Source: Dehalococcoidia bacterium
GTDB taxonomy: Bacteria; Chloroflexota; Dehalococcoidia; Dehalococcoidales; Fen-1064
DNA length: 64,000 bases
Reading direction: 5' to 3'
Assembly (NCBI GenBank): GCA_011170375.1
Contig: DUEV01000005.1
Span: 185,894-249,893 of the forward strand
Shown here piece after piece: positions 14,978 to 24,310 of the stretch. Both the position numbers and the translations under genes were made by a program. The notes beneath the pieces were generated by a model. The model worked only from the letters and a program-made list of their open reading frames with translations. It searched no databases and was not told where the DNA came from. Numbering within the stretch: position 1 is the first letter of the stretch; every line of letters starts with the position of its first letter.

Positions 14978-16513
14978 CTACGGGATGATATCCATACCTT
15001 TCCAGGCATCAAGTTCCTCACGGGCTGGGTCATACGCCAAACGGCATGGCACATCCAGTATCATGGTGGCCCGTTTCTCCAGGGTATACGGCTCCCATTC
15101 CGGAATTCCTGGATGGCTGGGATTATTGGTGTGAGCGAAGGCAAGCCATGCACCACTCACGGAATCGACCAGTTGAGGTTTATCAGGGCGCTCGCCTGTT
15201 AATGGCATACTTTCTGTAGTATCGAAAACAAATGGAATTTCAAGAGCATGGCTTGCTTTGAAAAGATAACCTTTATAATCGGACTCCCAGGTGAACAGGT
15301 ACATAAATACAGGGGCTCTCCCGGCTGCTATCTTGCTTTCAACCAACCTGATACAACCCAGTCGCCGGTCTTCACTCACAATTCCGATAAAAAGGTCCCA
15401 CGGTGTGGCATTGGGACGAGTTTTTCGGTATGCGTTTAGTATGCTCTCGTACTTATCACCCAGTCTCGCTGATAATCGCTCAACCAGTTCCTCTTCTGTC
15501 AGCCGACGACGTCTCGGGTCTCCTGCCACCATTAGCGCTATTTCATCCCTATTAGTGCCAATAATAATGGGTACGTCATTTAGATACGGGGATGCTTGCG
15601 GAATAAATGGATTTGCCGGCAGGTAACGGCCATCTACAACCGGCGTGAAACTCATTATGCTACCGGCCGCCATAGCCTCGCGACGGACTTGAGTATGAAG
15701 TGGCATTGCCATTACCGCTTCGAGCAACTGCTGGGCTGGCAGATTTTGTAGTGTTTCTATTTCATTTGTCTTGATTTCCAGTTTTTCCAACAGACGCTCC
15801 GCTACCTCTGTAGCGGTAGCGCTTTCCATGCCGCGTAAAGCCGGGCTGCTCTGGATGATACCTTTGTGGAATAATCCTTCAGCCGAGGGCATGGTTAATA
15901 ACAGGCTTACTTTTCTGCCACCACCCGATTCGCCGAAGATGGTCACATTATCTGGGTCACCGCCGAATGCCTCAATATTATCGTGGACCCATTGTAGGGC
16001 CAGTACTATATCCAGCATGCCTGCCATTCCCGAACCGGCGTATTTCTCACCAGCGATATCGGCAAGGTGCAAAAACCCGAAGACATTCAGGCGGTGGTTA
16101 ATGGTAAGTACAACTACATCACCGCGTTTGGCGAGATTTGTACCGTTATATATTGCAGACGAGCCTGAACCAGCCGCAAATCCACCACCATGCAACCATA
16201 CCATCACCGGACGTTTTTTACCGTCCTTGATACCCGACGTCCATACATTCAACACCAGACAATCTTCGTCATAGACTATAACTTGAGCATTGCCGAGGGT
16301 TGGGTCTCCGGTAGACTGTCTCGCCTGTGGACAGCTCGGGCCGAACTCAAGAGCTTCACGCACACCGGCCCATGGTTCCGGCGGTATTGGAGGCAGGAAA
16401 CGACGATTACCGCTGGTCGGAGCACCATAAGGGATACCCTTAAAGACCAAGACGTCTCTATCTCTAACACCGCGTACTTTTCCCGCTCCAGTTTCAGCAA
16501 TGATTTCTTCTAT
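14978..16513 (-). CDS. type-B carboxylesterase
   Basis: This alpha/beta-hydrolase of the cholinesterase/type-B carboxylesterase family has the early motif [17 protein letters not shown], the oxyanion-hole [13 protein letters not shown], the nucleophile motif FGESGGG and the catalytic histidine in [11 protein letters not shown]. No signal peptide is seen. The first standard start is TTG at 16450, but conserved family sequence ([20 protein letters not shown]) lies in frame upstream of it and begins right after AGGAG (16519-16523). The probable initiation codon is therefore ATA 16513-16511 or ATT 16516-16514. The substrate is unknown; a dehydration-type PrpD gene and an SDR gene follow on the other strand. 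Confidence 0.82.
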   Translation of the reverse strand: MEEIIAETGAGKVRGVRDRDVLVFKGIPYGAPTSGNRRFLPPIPPEPWAGVREALEFGPSCPQARQSTGDPTLGNAQVIVYDEDCLVLNVWTSGIKDGKKRPVMVWLHGGGFAAGSGSSAIYNGTNLAKRGDVVVLTINHRLNVFGFLHLADIAGEKYAGSGMAGMLDIVLALQWVHDNIEAFGGDPDNVTIFGESGGGRKVSLLLTMPSAEGLFHKGIIQSSPALRGMESATATEVAERLLEKLEIKTNEIETLQNLPAQQLLEAVMAMPLHTQVRREAMAAGSIMSFTPVVDGRYLPANPFIPQASPYLNDVPIIIGTNRDEIALMVAGDPRRRRLTEEELVERLSARLGDKYESILNAYRKTRPNATPWDLFIGIVSEDRRLGCIRLVESKIAAGRAPVFMYLFTWESDYKGYLFKASHALEIPFVFDTTESMPLTGERPDKPQLVDSVSGAWLAFAHTNNPSHPGIPEWEPYTLEKRATMILDVPCRLAYDPAREELDAWKGMDIIP

Positions 16514-16691
16514 AATTACTCCTGACTAAAAACGTAGTCTTTGAACTCAATATATATCTGCTGCTAGGTTAATTATTTATTCACCATTTTGCTCATGTCA
16601 AGAAGCGTCCCGAGACAGAGGTAAATCAACGTGTGGATTTTCACACCACTTTCCATTTAGCTATCTAATATCTATATTATAAAGGGCTGCC

Positions 16692-16711
16692 GGATTTTAC
16701 GCATAAAATCC
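16692..16711. promoter_or_regulatory. perfect inverted repeat upstream of the mmgE/prpD gene
   Basis: GGATTTTA at 16692-16699 and TAAAATCC at 16704-16711 form an 8-bp perfect palindrome with a 4-nt CGCA loop. It lies in the 290-nt intergenic region between divergent genes. There is no T-run, so an operator or small RNA hairpin is more likely than a terminator. Confidence 0.35.
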
Positions 16712-16728
16712 CACCCTTATGCAACGTG

Positions 16729-16750
16729 GTTAATAACAAACGTTATCAAC
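16729..16750. promoter_or_regulatory. candidate operator palindrome
   Basis: GTTAATAAC (16729-16737) and GTTATCAAC (16742-16750) are inverted copies matching at 8 of 9 positions with a 4-base spacer. The site ends 13 bases before a TTGACA -35 box, the usual place for an activator or LacI/GntR-type regulator site. Confidence 0.45.
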
Positions 16751-16763
16751 GCTGCAGAATGTC

Positions 16764-16791
16764 TTGACAAATACTGGCCATAGAATAGACA
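16764..16791 (+). promoter_or_regulatory. candidate sigma-70 promoter for mmgE/prpD and SDR genes
   Basis: A perfect TTGACA (16764-16769) is followed after 16 bases by TAGACA (16786-16791), a weaker -10. The start codon lies 25 bases downstream with GGAGGAG (16800-16806) in between. Confidence 0.45.
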
Positions 16792-16815
16792 ATTGCGACG
16801 GAGGAGTGGACTAAT

Positions 16816-18276
16816 ATGCAACAGAGAGGAACTAGGATGAATCGCCTTAGGAAGGCTCTGGAGGAAGTACGAAGCGATCCGCAGCTTGCTTCGAAGCAAT
16901 TAAACGGGCCCTCTCCTATAGGCCCTTTGTCAAAGTATATATCTGAAAGCCAAACAGCGCCAATCCCTGATGAGATTCGGGAGCTATCCAAGCGGCACAT
17001 TCTGGATACCCTGGCATCTATTGTAGCCTGCTCGAAATTAAAACCAGCACAGCTTGCCCGAGATTTCGCCTTGTTCAACAGTGGGCAGACTCACACCGCA
17101 CACCTGCTTGGGACCAACATGAAGACAACCCTGTTAGATGCGATTTTCGCCAATGCTCTGACCGCCCACGGAGCTGAGATTAACGATTTTTGTCCTTCGG
17201 CGTTTGTGCAACCTGGTCCACCCATTGTTGCCACGGTGATGGGTATTGGTGAGACCTTCGCTGCTTCTGGTGAGCAGTTGCTTCGAGCAGTTGTTGTCGG
17301 GTATGAGATTTCGTGCCGCTTGCCAAAAGCTCTCGGTATTCGTAACCTGCAAGACTTCGGGCTATCATCACACGGGGTCGGACCTACTTTCGGCTCTGCG
17401 GCAGCAGCGGCGTCGCTTCTAAAAATCCCTGAGGACAGAATCGGGGAAATATTTGCGTACTGCGTGCAGCAGGCATCCGGGTCCTACGAGTGGTTGCGTG
17501 ACATTGACCATCTGGAGAAGGCCTTTTTGTTTGGTGGAATGCCAGCCAGAAACGGCACCTATGCTGCATTACTCGTCCACCACGGATTTACCGGTGTCAG
17601 AGACCCCTTCGAATCAAACCCGGGATGGCTAATAAGCTGCATGTTCCTTGGCCCAGAATCGGACCTGGATAAGCAGAGATTAGTACATAAACTTGGCGAG
17701 GAGTTCGAACTGCCGCTGGTAGGGTACAAGCGCTATCCCGTCGGTGGGCCTCTTCAGGCTGGAGTGGAGGGGTTGCTAACGCTCATCGAGACGGTAAATT
17801 GGAATGATATTGTAAAGATAGATATAAAGATGCCCGGGGGTAGGGTGAGTTCTTTCTCGGATGCCCCGATGCCTGCCATAAACCTGAGATATCTGTTGGC
17901 CGTCATTCTGGAGGACGGTGAGTTGACCTTCGAGATGGCCGAATCTCGCGAACGGATGGCCACTGATTCTATCAGGCAGAAAATGGAAACTGTTACCCTG
18001 ATCCACGACCCTGAACAAGAGAGGGAGCCTAGGGTGGAATCAGCCCTTGTGGAAGTGACACTGCGAAGTGGTGAGAAGAAGCAAATCTTCGTTGAGCATG
18101 TGCTTGGCTTCCCCCATTATCCCATGGGTCGTGAGGACGTTCATTCCAAAGCGATGGGTCTATTAGTGCCAATTCTTGGAATGGAGCAGTCTAGTACTCT
18201 GACAGATATGGTATGGAACCTGGAGCAGGTTGACGATATTCGCGTGCTCATTCCTTTGTTGATTCCCCCTAAGTAA
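16816..18276 (+). CDS. MmgE/PrpD family protein
   Basis: A 486-residue protein of the 2-methylcitrate dehydratase/cis-aconitate decarboxylase (MmgE/PrpD) superfamily. Seen motifs include LSKRHILDTLASIVAC near residue 55, NALTAHGAEINDFCPSAFVQPGPPIVATVMG with the lid-domain pattern, and EISCRLPKALG. The HxxD-like active-site region (HGAEINDF) replaces the common H-x-L-x-x-D-D form. In this family substrates vary widely and annotation as PrpD itself is not safe without prpB/prpC, which are absent here. The start ATG has GGAGGAG nine bases upstream. Confidence 0.85.
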   Translation: MQQRGTRMNRLRKALEEVRSDPQLASKQLNGPSPIGPLSKYISESQTAPIPDEIRELSKRHILDTLASIVACSKLKPAQLARDFALFNSGQTHTAHLLGTNMKTTLLDAIFANALTAHGAEINDFCPSAFVQPGPPIVATVMGIGETFAASGEQLLRAVVVGYEISCRLPKALGIRNLQDFGLSSHGVGPTFGSAAAAASLLKIPEDRIGEIFAYCVQQASGSYEWLRDIDHLEKAFLFGGMPARNGTYAALLVHHGFTGVRDPFESNPGWLISCMFLGPESDLDKQRLVHKLGEEFELPLVGYKRYPVGGPLQAGVEGLLTLIETVNWNDIVKIDIKMPGGRVSSFSDAPMPAINLRYLLAVILEDGELTFEMAESRERMATDSIRQKMETVTLIHDPEQEREPRVESALVEVTLRSGEKKQIFVEHVLGFPHYPMGREDVHSKAMGLLVPILGMEQSSTLTDMVWNLEQVDDIRVLIPLLIPPK

Positions 18277-18321
18277 CTGGAGTGAGTTTTACCAGATATA
18301 TATTGCTACGGAGGTAAATAC

Positions 18322-19104
18322 ATGTTTCCAAAAGAATATGATGTTTCCAGGAAAGTCGTTTTGATCACCGGTGCCGGGCGTGGTATTGGCAGAGGAATTG
18401 CAGAGGTGTTGGCAGAGGCGGGAGCTGAAATAGCATTAAATGCTCTTACCGACCGATATGTAAAAAACACAGCAAGAGAAATTGCTACGGCCAGCGGAAG
18501 TAATGTTGTTCCAATGTTAGCTGACGTGACCAAGACTCAAGAAGTAAATCAACTCATTGAAAGGGTCCTGAATGAGTTCGGTCGTCTGGATGTACTGGTA
18601 AATTGCTTGGGTGATGCAATCAGGCAGCCACTTGTGACATTTGCGGACGATGCTATCATTCCCATCTCGGACGAAGATTTGAAAAAAATAATCGATATTA
18701 ATCTAACTGGCACCATCCTATGCACGAGAGCGGTAGGTGAGTATTTCATCAAGCAACGTAGGGGTAAAATTATTAATATCTCATCGGTTACCGCGGGAAA
18801 AGGCGGTGGAGACCTTGTTTTGTACACGCTGGCGAAGGCTGCGATAATCGGCTTTACCCGCACCCAGGCGCTGGAATGGGCGCCTTATAACATTCAGATT
18901 AACTCAATTGCGCCCGGACTTTTCCCGGATACACATACCTATGGAGACAGGGCCAAGCTACCTGAGTCCGTCCTGAGAAGGATACCTTTGGGCAGGGCTG
19001 GGTTGGTGCGGGAGGTTGGTCTGCTGGCGTTGTACTTAGCTTCACCAGCCTCTGACTATATGACTGGACAAGCGATATTCCTAGATGGTGGACTTAGTCT
19101 GTAA
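18322..19104 (+). CDS. short-chain dehydrogenase/reductase (SDR)
   Basis: A 260-residue classical SDR. The NAD(P)-binding motif is VLITGAGRGIGRGIAE (TGxxxGxG), the structural VNCLG replaces NNAG, the catalytic serine lies in NISSVTAGKGG and the YxxxK pair is in YTLAKAAIIGFTR. The C-terminus YMTGQAIFLDGGLSL is typical of FabG-like enzymes. A strong SD GGAGGT precedes the ATG. It lies 45 nt after the MmgE/PrpD gene and is probably co-transcribed with it. The substrate is not deducible. Confidence 0.9.
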   Translation: MFPKEYDVSRKVVLITGAGRGIGRGIAEVLAEAGAEIALNALTDRYVKNTAREIATASGSNVVPMLADVTKTQEVNQLIERVLNEFGRLDVLVNCLGDAIRQPLVTFADDAIIPISDEDLKKIIDINLTGTILCTRAVGEYFIKQRRGKIINISSVTAGKGGGDLVLYTLAKAAIIGFTRTQALEWAPYNIQINSIAPGLFPDTHTYGDRAKLPESVLRRIPLGRAGLVREVGLLALYLASPASDYMTGQAIFLDGGLSL

Positions 19105-19316
19105 TTGCTATTAGTACATGCAATAAGGCTGCGATAGTAGTGCAGGAGTTGCTTGTTTCGCATAATCACACTTGACGAATACTACTGAGGGCCGCCATCA
19201 CCAAACAAGAATGATGTCCCATACGAATCGCTGTTAAACTTGCTCACAACCGTAAAAACGGCTATCCTTTGGTATCGGTTTTTAGTCCGTGCTCAATGGG
19301 GGGATATCAGGTAGTC

Positions 19317-20174
19317 ATGGAAGCTAATAACCCACTGCAATACTACGCTACTCACAGCGTTATGACCAACCCCGGAGAATACCGGCATCTTTTCGATGGG
19401 TTGCCTGCTGATATTCCTTCACTTTGTGGGATTGTTCAGGGGCTGATACTCCATGCTCACTGGGCGGAGCGGTACGGCATGCAACTCTTAGAAGAGCGCC
19501 AGGAGCAGGAGACCAACCTGCGTAAAATAACGCGGCAACTGGCAAGAATAATGGAACTGGATGGCGGTCCTCTGATTGCAGCGCGCCCGCTTGAGAAACG
19601 CATCATCGGTACCTGCCGTGATTTCTCAATATTCCTGACGGCATTCCTGCAGCACCAGGGCGTGCCTGCCCGCGCCCGCTGTGGCTTCGGTACGTATTTT
19701 ATGCCGGGCAAGAGTGAAGACCACTGGACCTGTCAGTACTGGAACACCGACGAAGCAAGGTGGGTGTCGGTTGATGCCCAGATTGACCAGTTTCAGCAAA
19801 ACGCCCTTAATATAGGCTTTGACACGCACGATATGCCTGAAGGCAAGTTCCTGTCTGCCGGTCAGGCGTGGCAGTTGTGCCGTGCCGGGCAAGTTGACCC
19901 TCAAATCTTTGGGATTTTCGATATGCACGGTATGTGGTTTATCGCTGGAAATCTGGTGCGTGACCTGCTCTCGCTGAACAAGATTGAGCTTCTTCCCTGG
20001 GACGTGTGGGGCATGATGTCCGAGTTCAAACAGGAGAAACTCTCTCAGGAATACATGGAGGAGATGGACCATGTTGCTGCACTTACCCTGGCAGGCAACG
20101 AGGCCTTTCCTGAGATACGTGCTCTCTACGAGAATGAAGAGAGACTACGCCCGGCGTTGGATTGGGAGCCATGA
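19317..20174 (+). CDS. transglutaminase-like cysteine-protease-fold protein
   Basis: A 285-residue soluble protein (from ATG 19317) with the transglutaminase-core triad in order: Cys100 in GTCRDFSIFLTAFL, His136 in EDHWTCQYW and Asp153 in WVSVDAQID. The spacing and the phrase VPARARCGFGTYF match bacterial transglutaminase-like proteins, often annotated as proteases or peptidases. No signal peptide, so it is cytoplasmic. The open frame extends 16 codons upstream to 19269, but ATG 19317 is preferred because the upstream residues are not family-like. Its end overlaps the next gene as ATGA. Confidence 0.82.
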   Translation: MEANNPLQYYATHSVMTNPGEYRHLFDGLPADIPSLCGIVQGLILHAHWAERYGMQLLEERQEQETNLRKITRQLARIMELDGGPLIAARPLEKRIIGTCRDFSIFLTAFLQHQGVPARARCGFGTYFMPGKSEDHWTCQYWNTDEARWVSVDAQIDQFQQNALNIGFDTHDMPEGKFLSAGQAWQLCRAGQVDPQIFGIFDMHGMWFIAGNLVRDLLSLNKIELLPWDVWGMMSEFKQEKLSQEYMEEMDHVAALTLAGNEAFPEIRALYENEERLRPALDWEP

Positions 20175-20632
20175 GCGGTTTTGAGCTTAATGATTACCGG
20201 CCGTTTACCGATGGCGAGATTGAGGTTGTTGTCAGGGAGAGGTATCCTGGTGATGAGCAGAGAGGGCTAGTACCGGAATACCGTTTCGCCATCCGTTTGC
20301 TAGGCAATCCTGAATCAATCGGTATTGTCAGTCTGCGCGTCGGGAATACCAGGCATCTGGTTATGTACGCTGGTCATATCGGATACAGAATTGAAAAAGA
20401 TTACCGGGGTCATCGATACGCGGCCAGGGCCTGTAATCTCATCAGGCAGGTTGCCCTCGACCAAGGATTTAAGACGCTCTGGATAACGTGTAACCCGGAC
20501 AACTGGCCGTCACGCCGCACCTGCGAGATTCTGGGATGTGAATTTATCGAAATCGTCGACCTACCGGAAGATACTGATATGTATCAGGAGGGTGAAAGGC
20601 GGAAGTGCCGGTACAGGTGGGATTTGGAATGA
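20171..20632 (+). CDS. GNAT N-acetyltransferase
   Basis: A 153-residue GNAT protein. IGIVSLRVGN and HIGYRIEKDYRGHRYAARACNLI contain the central strand and the acetyl-CoA pyrophosphate loop (R-G-H-R-Y-A, a variant of Q/RxxGxG/A), followed by LWITCNPDNWPSRRTCEILG, the typical N-P-D-N-x-x-S motif of the RimJ/RimL branch. The ATG overlaps the stop of the transglutaminase gene, suggesting co-translation. The acceptor substrate is unknown. Confidence 0.85.
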   Translation: MSGFELNDYRPFTDGEIEVVVRERYPGDEQRGLVPEYRFAIRLLGNPESIGIVSLRVGNTRHLVMYAGHIGYRIEKDYRGHRYAARACNLIRQVALDQGFKTLWITCNPDNWPSRRTCEILGCEFIEIVDLPEDTDMYQEGERRKCRYRWDLE

Positions 20633-20669
20633 GTATTAATCTTATGAGTAAGTTTAAGGGAGTAGGCAG

Positions 20670-21221
20670 GTGAGATTATATCACGTCAGTGACCAGCCAG
20701 GTATTAAGCTTTTCGAGCCCCGCCCTGCCCCCCATATTGGTACCGGCGTAGAGGATGATGTCGTCTGGGCGGTTGACGAAGGGCATTTGCACAACTACCT
20801 CCTGCCACGGGACTGTCCCAGGGTTACCTTCTACGCCACTGAGCAGAGCGACCCGGCTGATGTGGAGAGACTTATCGGGCCGGGTAGTGCCCGCTATGTG
20901 GTTGCCATCGAAAGCCACTGGCTGCCGGAAATACAGCGACAGCGTCTTTACAAATATGAGCTTGACCCGAGTGACTTTACCGTGTTTGATGAGGGGGCTG
21001 GTTACTATATCTCGCGTCGGGCGGCAACGCCACTTTCTGAGGCTAAGATCGATGATATTCTCGGGGCACTGCTGGAATACAATGTTGAGCTGCGTATTAT
21101 GGCATCGCTCTGGCAGCTGCGTGAGTCGGTTATTCATTCCACCCTTCAGTTCTCGATTATTCGTATGAGAAATGCCCGGCCACCTCAGGAGGGCATCGAG
21201 GCATTTTATCCTTTGCCGTAG
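20670..21221 (+). CDS. DUF6886-like protein
   Basis: A 183-residue soluble protein with a GTG start following GGGAG. It opens with RLYHVSDQPGIKLFEPRP, a pattern I associate with the DUF6886 family of unknown function, and contains WAVDEGHLHNYLLPRDCPRVTF and HWLPEIQRQRLYKYELD. The N-terminal 'YHVS...F.PR' resembles ADP-ribosyltransferase-like folds, but no catalytic residues can be named safely. It lies between a GNAT gene and HerA. Function unknown. Confidence 0.65.
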   Translation: MRLYHVSDQPGIKLFEPRPAPHIGTGVEDDVVWAVDEGHLHNYLLPRDCPRVTFYATEQSDPADVERLIGPGSARYVVAIESHWLPEIQRQRLYKYELDPSDFTVFDEGAGYYISRRAATPLSEAKIDDILGALLEYNVELRIMASLWQLRESVIHSTLQFSIIRMRNARPPQEGIEAFYPLP

Positions 21222-21249
21222 ATTGATACGGTTTGGGAGGATACAGAAC

Positions 21250-22869
21250 ATGAGTGAAGAAACAGTTAAGCCACTCGGTATTGTTGTCTCAGGCTCGGTG
21301 GATAAGGGGGTCGAGGTCAGGCTGGACAGCTCGGCCTCGGTCGAAGAGATGGTGGTCGGTCGCTACGTCACCATTGAGGGCCGGCAACGTCGCTTCTTTG
21401 GCATGATTACCGACATCAGTCTGGGGGTTACCGACCCGCAGCTTACTATTAATCCCCCCGATGCCACCGACCCCTTCCTCTCCGAGGTACTCAACGGCAC
21501 GGCTACCTATGGAACAGTCCATGTCCTGCCGATGCTGACCATCGGCGGCGATGTTGCCAGCATGATTGAGGGGCCGCAGCCGGTGAAGACTGTCCCCAGT
21601 CACTTCTCCACTGTCAGCCTGGCCTCGGATGCTGATATGAACCTGGTCTTTGGCGAGGAGGACGCCAACCGCTTCTTCATTGGGAATCCCCTGGATATGG
21701 AGACCAAGCTCTGTCTCGACCTGCCGGAGTTCGTTAAGCGCTCCAACGGTATCTTCGGTAAGAGCGGCACCGGCAAGACCTTCCTTACCCGCATTCTGCT
21801 CATCGGTATGTTGCAGAAGAGCCAGGCGGTCAACCTCATTTTTGATATGCATAATGAGTACGGCTGGGAGGGGAGCAGCGAGGAGGGGCGACGCAAAGTC
21901 AAGGCCCTGAAGCAACTCTTCCCGGAGAAGGTAGCAGTCTTTACCCTTGACCCGGAGAACTCAAAACGTCGCGGGGTCAGTACTGACTTCGTGGTGAAGA
22001 TAGACTATGACGAAATCGAGCCGGAGGATATGGTATTGCTCCGCCAGACCCTGAATATCACTGACCTGGCGGTGGAGGCCTCCTACCAGCTGCGACGTCG
22101 CTTCGGGAGGCAGTGGATCCAGCGCACCCTGGATGTGGAGGACTCAGAGGACACGCAGGAATTGCTCAAGGTGCTGAATATCCATGAAAGTACCTTGCAG
22201 AGTCTGCGGCGCGGGTTGCAGACAATTGGCCGCTTGTCTTTTATTGAGCCGCATGCACCGGTCGATGCCGTTAACAGCCTGCTGGGCTATCTCGATAAGG
22301 GCATGAACGTCGTGCTGGAGTTTGGCCGCTACCGGGATATCACTGCCTATGTGCTGGTGGCCAACATGCTCGCCCGGCGTATCTATGCCCGCTATCAGGA
22401 GCGGATGGAGCGCTCCATGAGTGAGGACATCGCCCCACCCAACCCGCTGGTGATAACCATCGAAGAGGCCCACAAGTTCCTCAATCCCGAGGTGGCCAGT
22501 CGGGCCATCTTCGGCACGATTGCCCGCGAGATGCGTAAATACAACGTCAGCTTGCTGGTCATTGACCAGAGGCCAAGCGGTATCGACGAAGAGGTGATGT
22601 CGCAGCTCGGCACCAAGATAACCTGCCTGCTCGATAACGAGAAGGACATCGACAGCGTGCTGGCCGGTGTCTCGGGTAAAAAGGAGCTGAAATCGGTCTT
22701 GGCGAGGCTGGCGCCGAAGCAGCAGGCCCTCATCTTCGGTCATGCCGTGCCGATGCCCGTGCCTGTCAGGACGAGGGAGTACGGTTCGGCGGAGTCTTAC
22801 CAAGGCTTCGTTGGTGAAGCAGGAACCAGCCGGCAGGCGAAAAAGGACATCGAGGAGCTCTGGGACTAA
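21250..22869 (+). CDS. herA: HerA family DNA translocase ATPase
   Basis: A 539-residue hexameric DNA pump of the HerA/FtsK superfamily that partners NurA in DNA-end processing. The N-terminal 100 residues form a HAS barrel (GIVVSGSVDKGVEVRL to VGRYVTIEGRQRRFFGMITD). Walker A is GKSGTGKTF at residues 170-178, Walker B is LVITIEEAHKFL, and an arginine-rich end contains the sensor region ISLLVIDQRPSGID-like segment (NVSLLVIDQRPSGID). ATG 21250 was chosen over the upstream in-frame start because the barrel begins here. Its NurA gene is 9 kb away, not adjacent as usual. Confidence 0.9.
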   Translation: MSEETVKPLGIVVSGSVDKGVEVRLDSSASVEEMVVGRYVTIEGRQRRFFGMITDISLGVTDPQLTINPPDATDPFLSEVLNGTATYGTVHVLPMLTIGGDVASMIEGPQPVKTVPSHFSTVSLASDADMNLVFGEEDANRFFIGNPLDMETKLCLDLPEFVKRSNGIFGKSGTGKTFLTRILLIGMLQKSQAVNLIFDMHNEYGWEGSSEEGRRKVKALKQLFPEKVAVFTLDPENSKRRGVSTDFVVKIDYDEIEPEDMVLLRQTLNITDLAVEASYQLRRRFGRQWIQRTLDVEDSEDTQELLKVLNIHESTLQSLRRGLQTIGRLSFIEPHAPVDAVNSLLGYLDKGMNVVLEFGRYRDITAYVLVANMLARRIYARYQERMERSMSEDIAPPNPLVITIEEAHKFLNPEVASRAIFGTIAREMRKYNVSLLVIDQRPSGIDEEVMSQLGTKITCLLDNEKDIDSVLAGVSGKKELKSVLARLAPKQQALIFGHAVPMPVPVRTREYGSAESYQGFVGEAGTSRQAKKDIEELWD

Positions 22870-22902
22870 TCCAGGCCCACTTTCGCTGGAGGGGAAAAGG
22901 TG

Positions 22903-23673
22903 ATGTCTGAAGATACTCTCTATCAGGACTACGATTTGTTCGCCTGGGCCTATAACAAACACTGGGGGGACATGTTCACAGGAGCTTCATTGTACATGCT
23001 GGAGAAGCTGGTTCTGCCACATTTACCTGCCAACGCCAGGATTCTGGACCTCTGCTGTGGTACGGGACAACTGATAAAGACATTAGCAGGGCGTGGGTAT
23101 CGGATAACGGGACTAGATGGCTCTGCAGAAATGCTGCGATTTGCCCGTGAAAATGCCCCTGATGCCGAATTCGTTCACGAAGACGCTCGTTACTTTAAAC
23201 TACCGCCAGTCTATCATGCCGCTATCTCTGCGTTTGATAGCCTTAATCACATCATGACCTTGGAAGAACTTACCTCGGCTTTTTGTAACGTGTATGCCGC
23301 GTTGACGGAAGGCGGAATTTTTCTCTTTGACCTTAACACGGAAGTACAGCACAGGACACACTGGGATGGTTCGGTACAGAGTATTGTTGAGGATGATAAT
23401 GTTTGCGTAACTCGAATGAGTTATGATGCCGAAGAGCAAACCGCCCGATTTGATGCCACCATTTTCCGTTTGCAGGAAGGGGCGTGGCAGCGTGCCGATT
23501 TTACGTTAATTGAGAAGCCTTATTCAGAAGCGGAAATCCGACCTGCCTTACAGGTTGCCGGTTTTGTGGAGATTGATACTCACGCCTTGGACCGGGAGAG
23601 GGGGTTGGTAGAGGTAACAGCGGAATCCGGCAGGGTGTTCTTCATTTGTCGTAAAGCTGGTGGTGAGGGGTAA
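22903..23673 (+). CDS. class I SAM-dependent methyltransferase
   Basis: A 256-residue methyltransferase. Motif I is ARILDLCCGTGQLIKTLAGRGY near residue 50, followed by the acidic loop GLDGSAEMLRFARENAP and motif IV-like HAAISAFDSLNHIM. The remaining C-terminal half (EGGIFLFDLNTEVQHRTHWDG) matches small-molecule methyltransferases of the UbiE/YcgJ-like group. A GTG immediately upstream (22900) is an alternative start; GGAGGGG lies before both. The acceptor is unknown. Confidence 0.85.
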   Translation: MSEDTLYQDYDLFAWAYNKHWGDMFTGASLYMLEKLVLPHLPANARILDLCCGTGQLIKTLAGRGYRITGLDGSAEMLRFARENAPDAEFVHEDARYFKLPPVYHAAISAFDSLNHIMTLEELTSAFCNVYAALTEGGIFLFDLNTEVQHRTHWDGSVQSIVEDDNVCVTRMSYDAEEQTARFDATIFRLQEGAWQRADFTLIEKPYSEAEIRPALQVAGFVEIDTHALDRERGLVEVTAESGRVFFICRKAGGEG

Positions 23674-23704
23674 TAACGGCGGCTATCCTAGCTTAGGAGG
23701 GAAC

Positions 23705-24310
23705 TTGCCCGTAGGCTTTGAACAAATTGCACTGGTTGGCGAGAAAGTCAGACTTCGCCCGATTCGTGAGGGCGATGCCCCGGATGCCTATCGCCTCGTT
23801 GATGATGAAGCTGTGCTGGCTAATCTGGCCTGGGACGGCCCGACCGATGAGGCGGAGATAGCCGGTACATATCGACGTTGGGTAGCTGAGATGAAGGCCG
23901 GCGAAGCTTGTCACCTGGCTATTGAGAGCGCTGATAAAGCAGGACTGATTGGCTGTATTGATGTCCGGTTTCCCCGACACCCCCAGCAGGCAGATATCGG
24001 CTACTGGTTAGGTGTTCCTTACTGGAACAAGGGGTATATGACTGAAGCTGTCCGGCTCGTCTGTTACCTTTCCTTTAGGCACCTTGATGCCGCCAGGGCT
24101 TATGCCACCGTTTTTGTTGGTAATAACGGCAGCCGTAGGGTACTTGAGAAGAACGGCTTTTCGGTGGACGGCACCCTGAGATCTCATGTCTTCAAGCGTG
24201 GACAGTTCGTTGACTCCTGGTTTCTAACACTGCTACGCTCAGAGTGGGATGCCAGTCAGGGAGGGTTCTCTCCCAGATACGAAGATATCGTGGTCGCTAA
24301 GGGGGAATAA
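23705..24310 (+). CDS. GNAT N-acetyltransferase, RimJ/RimL type
   Basis: A 201-residue GNAT enzyme. It starts with TTG 23705, placed by AGGAGGG at 23696-23701. The family pattern VRLRPIREGDAPDAYRL, ADIGYWLGVPYWNKGYMTEAVRLVCYL and ATVFVGNNGSRRVLEKNGFSVDG is that of ribosomal-protein or aminoglycoside-type acetyltransferases with the N-x-x-S-x-x-V-L-E-K motif. It overlaps rsmA as TAATG, so it is likely co-expressed with it. Substrate unknown. Confidence 0.85.
   Translation: MPVGFEQIALVGEKVRLRPIREGDAPDAYRLVDDEAVLANLAWDGPTDEAEIAGTYRRWVAEMKAGEACHLAIESADKAGLIGCIDVRFPRHPQQADIGYWLGVPYWNKGYMTEAVRLVCYLSFRHLDAARAYATVFVGNNGSRRVLEKNGFSVDGTLRSHVFKRGQFVDSWFLTLLRSEWDASQGGFSPRYEDIVVAKGE

Noticed and set aside
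16276..16500. 74-codon minus-strand frame at the 5' end of the esterase
   Set aside because: It is a different frame over the esterase N-terminus; the conserved esterase residues are in the other frame.
16816..18276. Calling the MmgE/PrpD protein 2-methylcitrate dehydratase
   Set aside because: prpB and prpC are absent from the neighbourhood and the family has diverse substrates.
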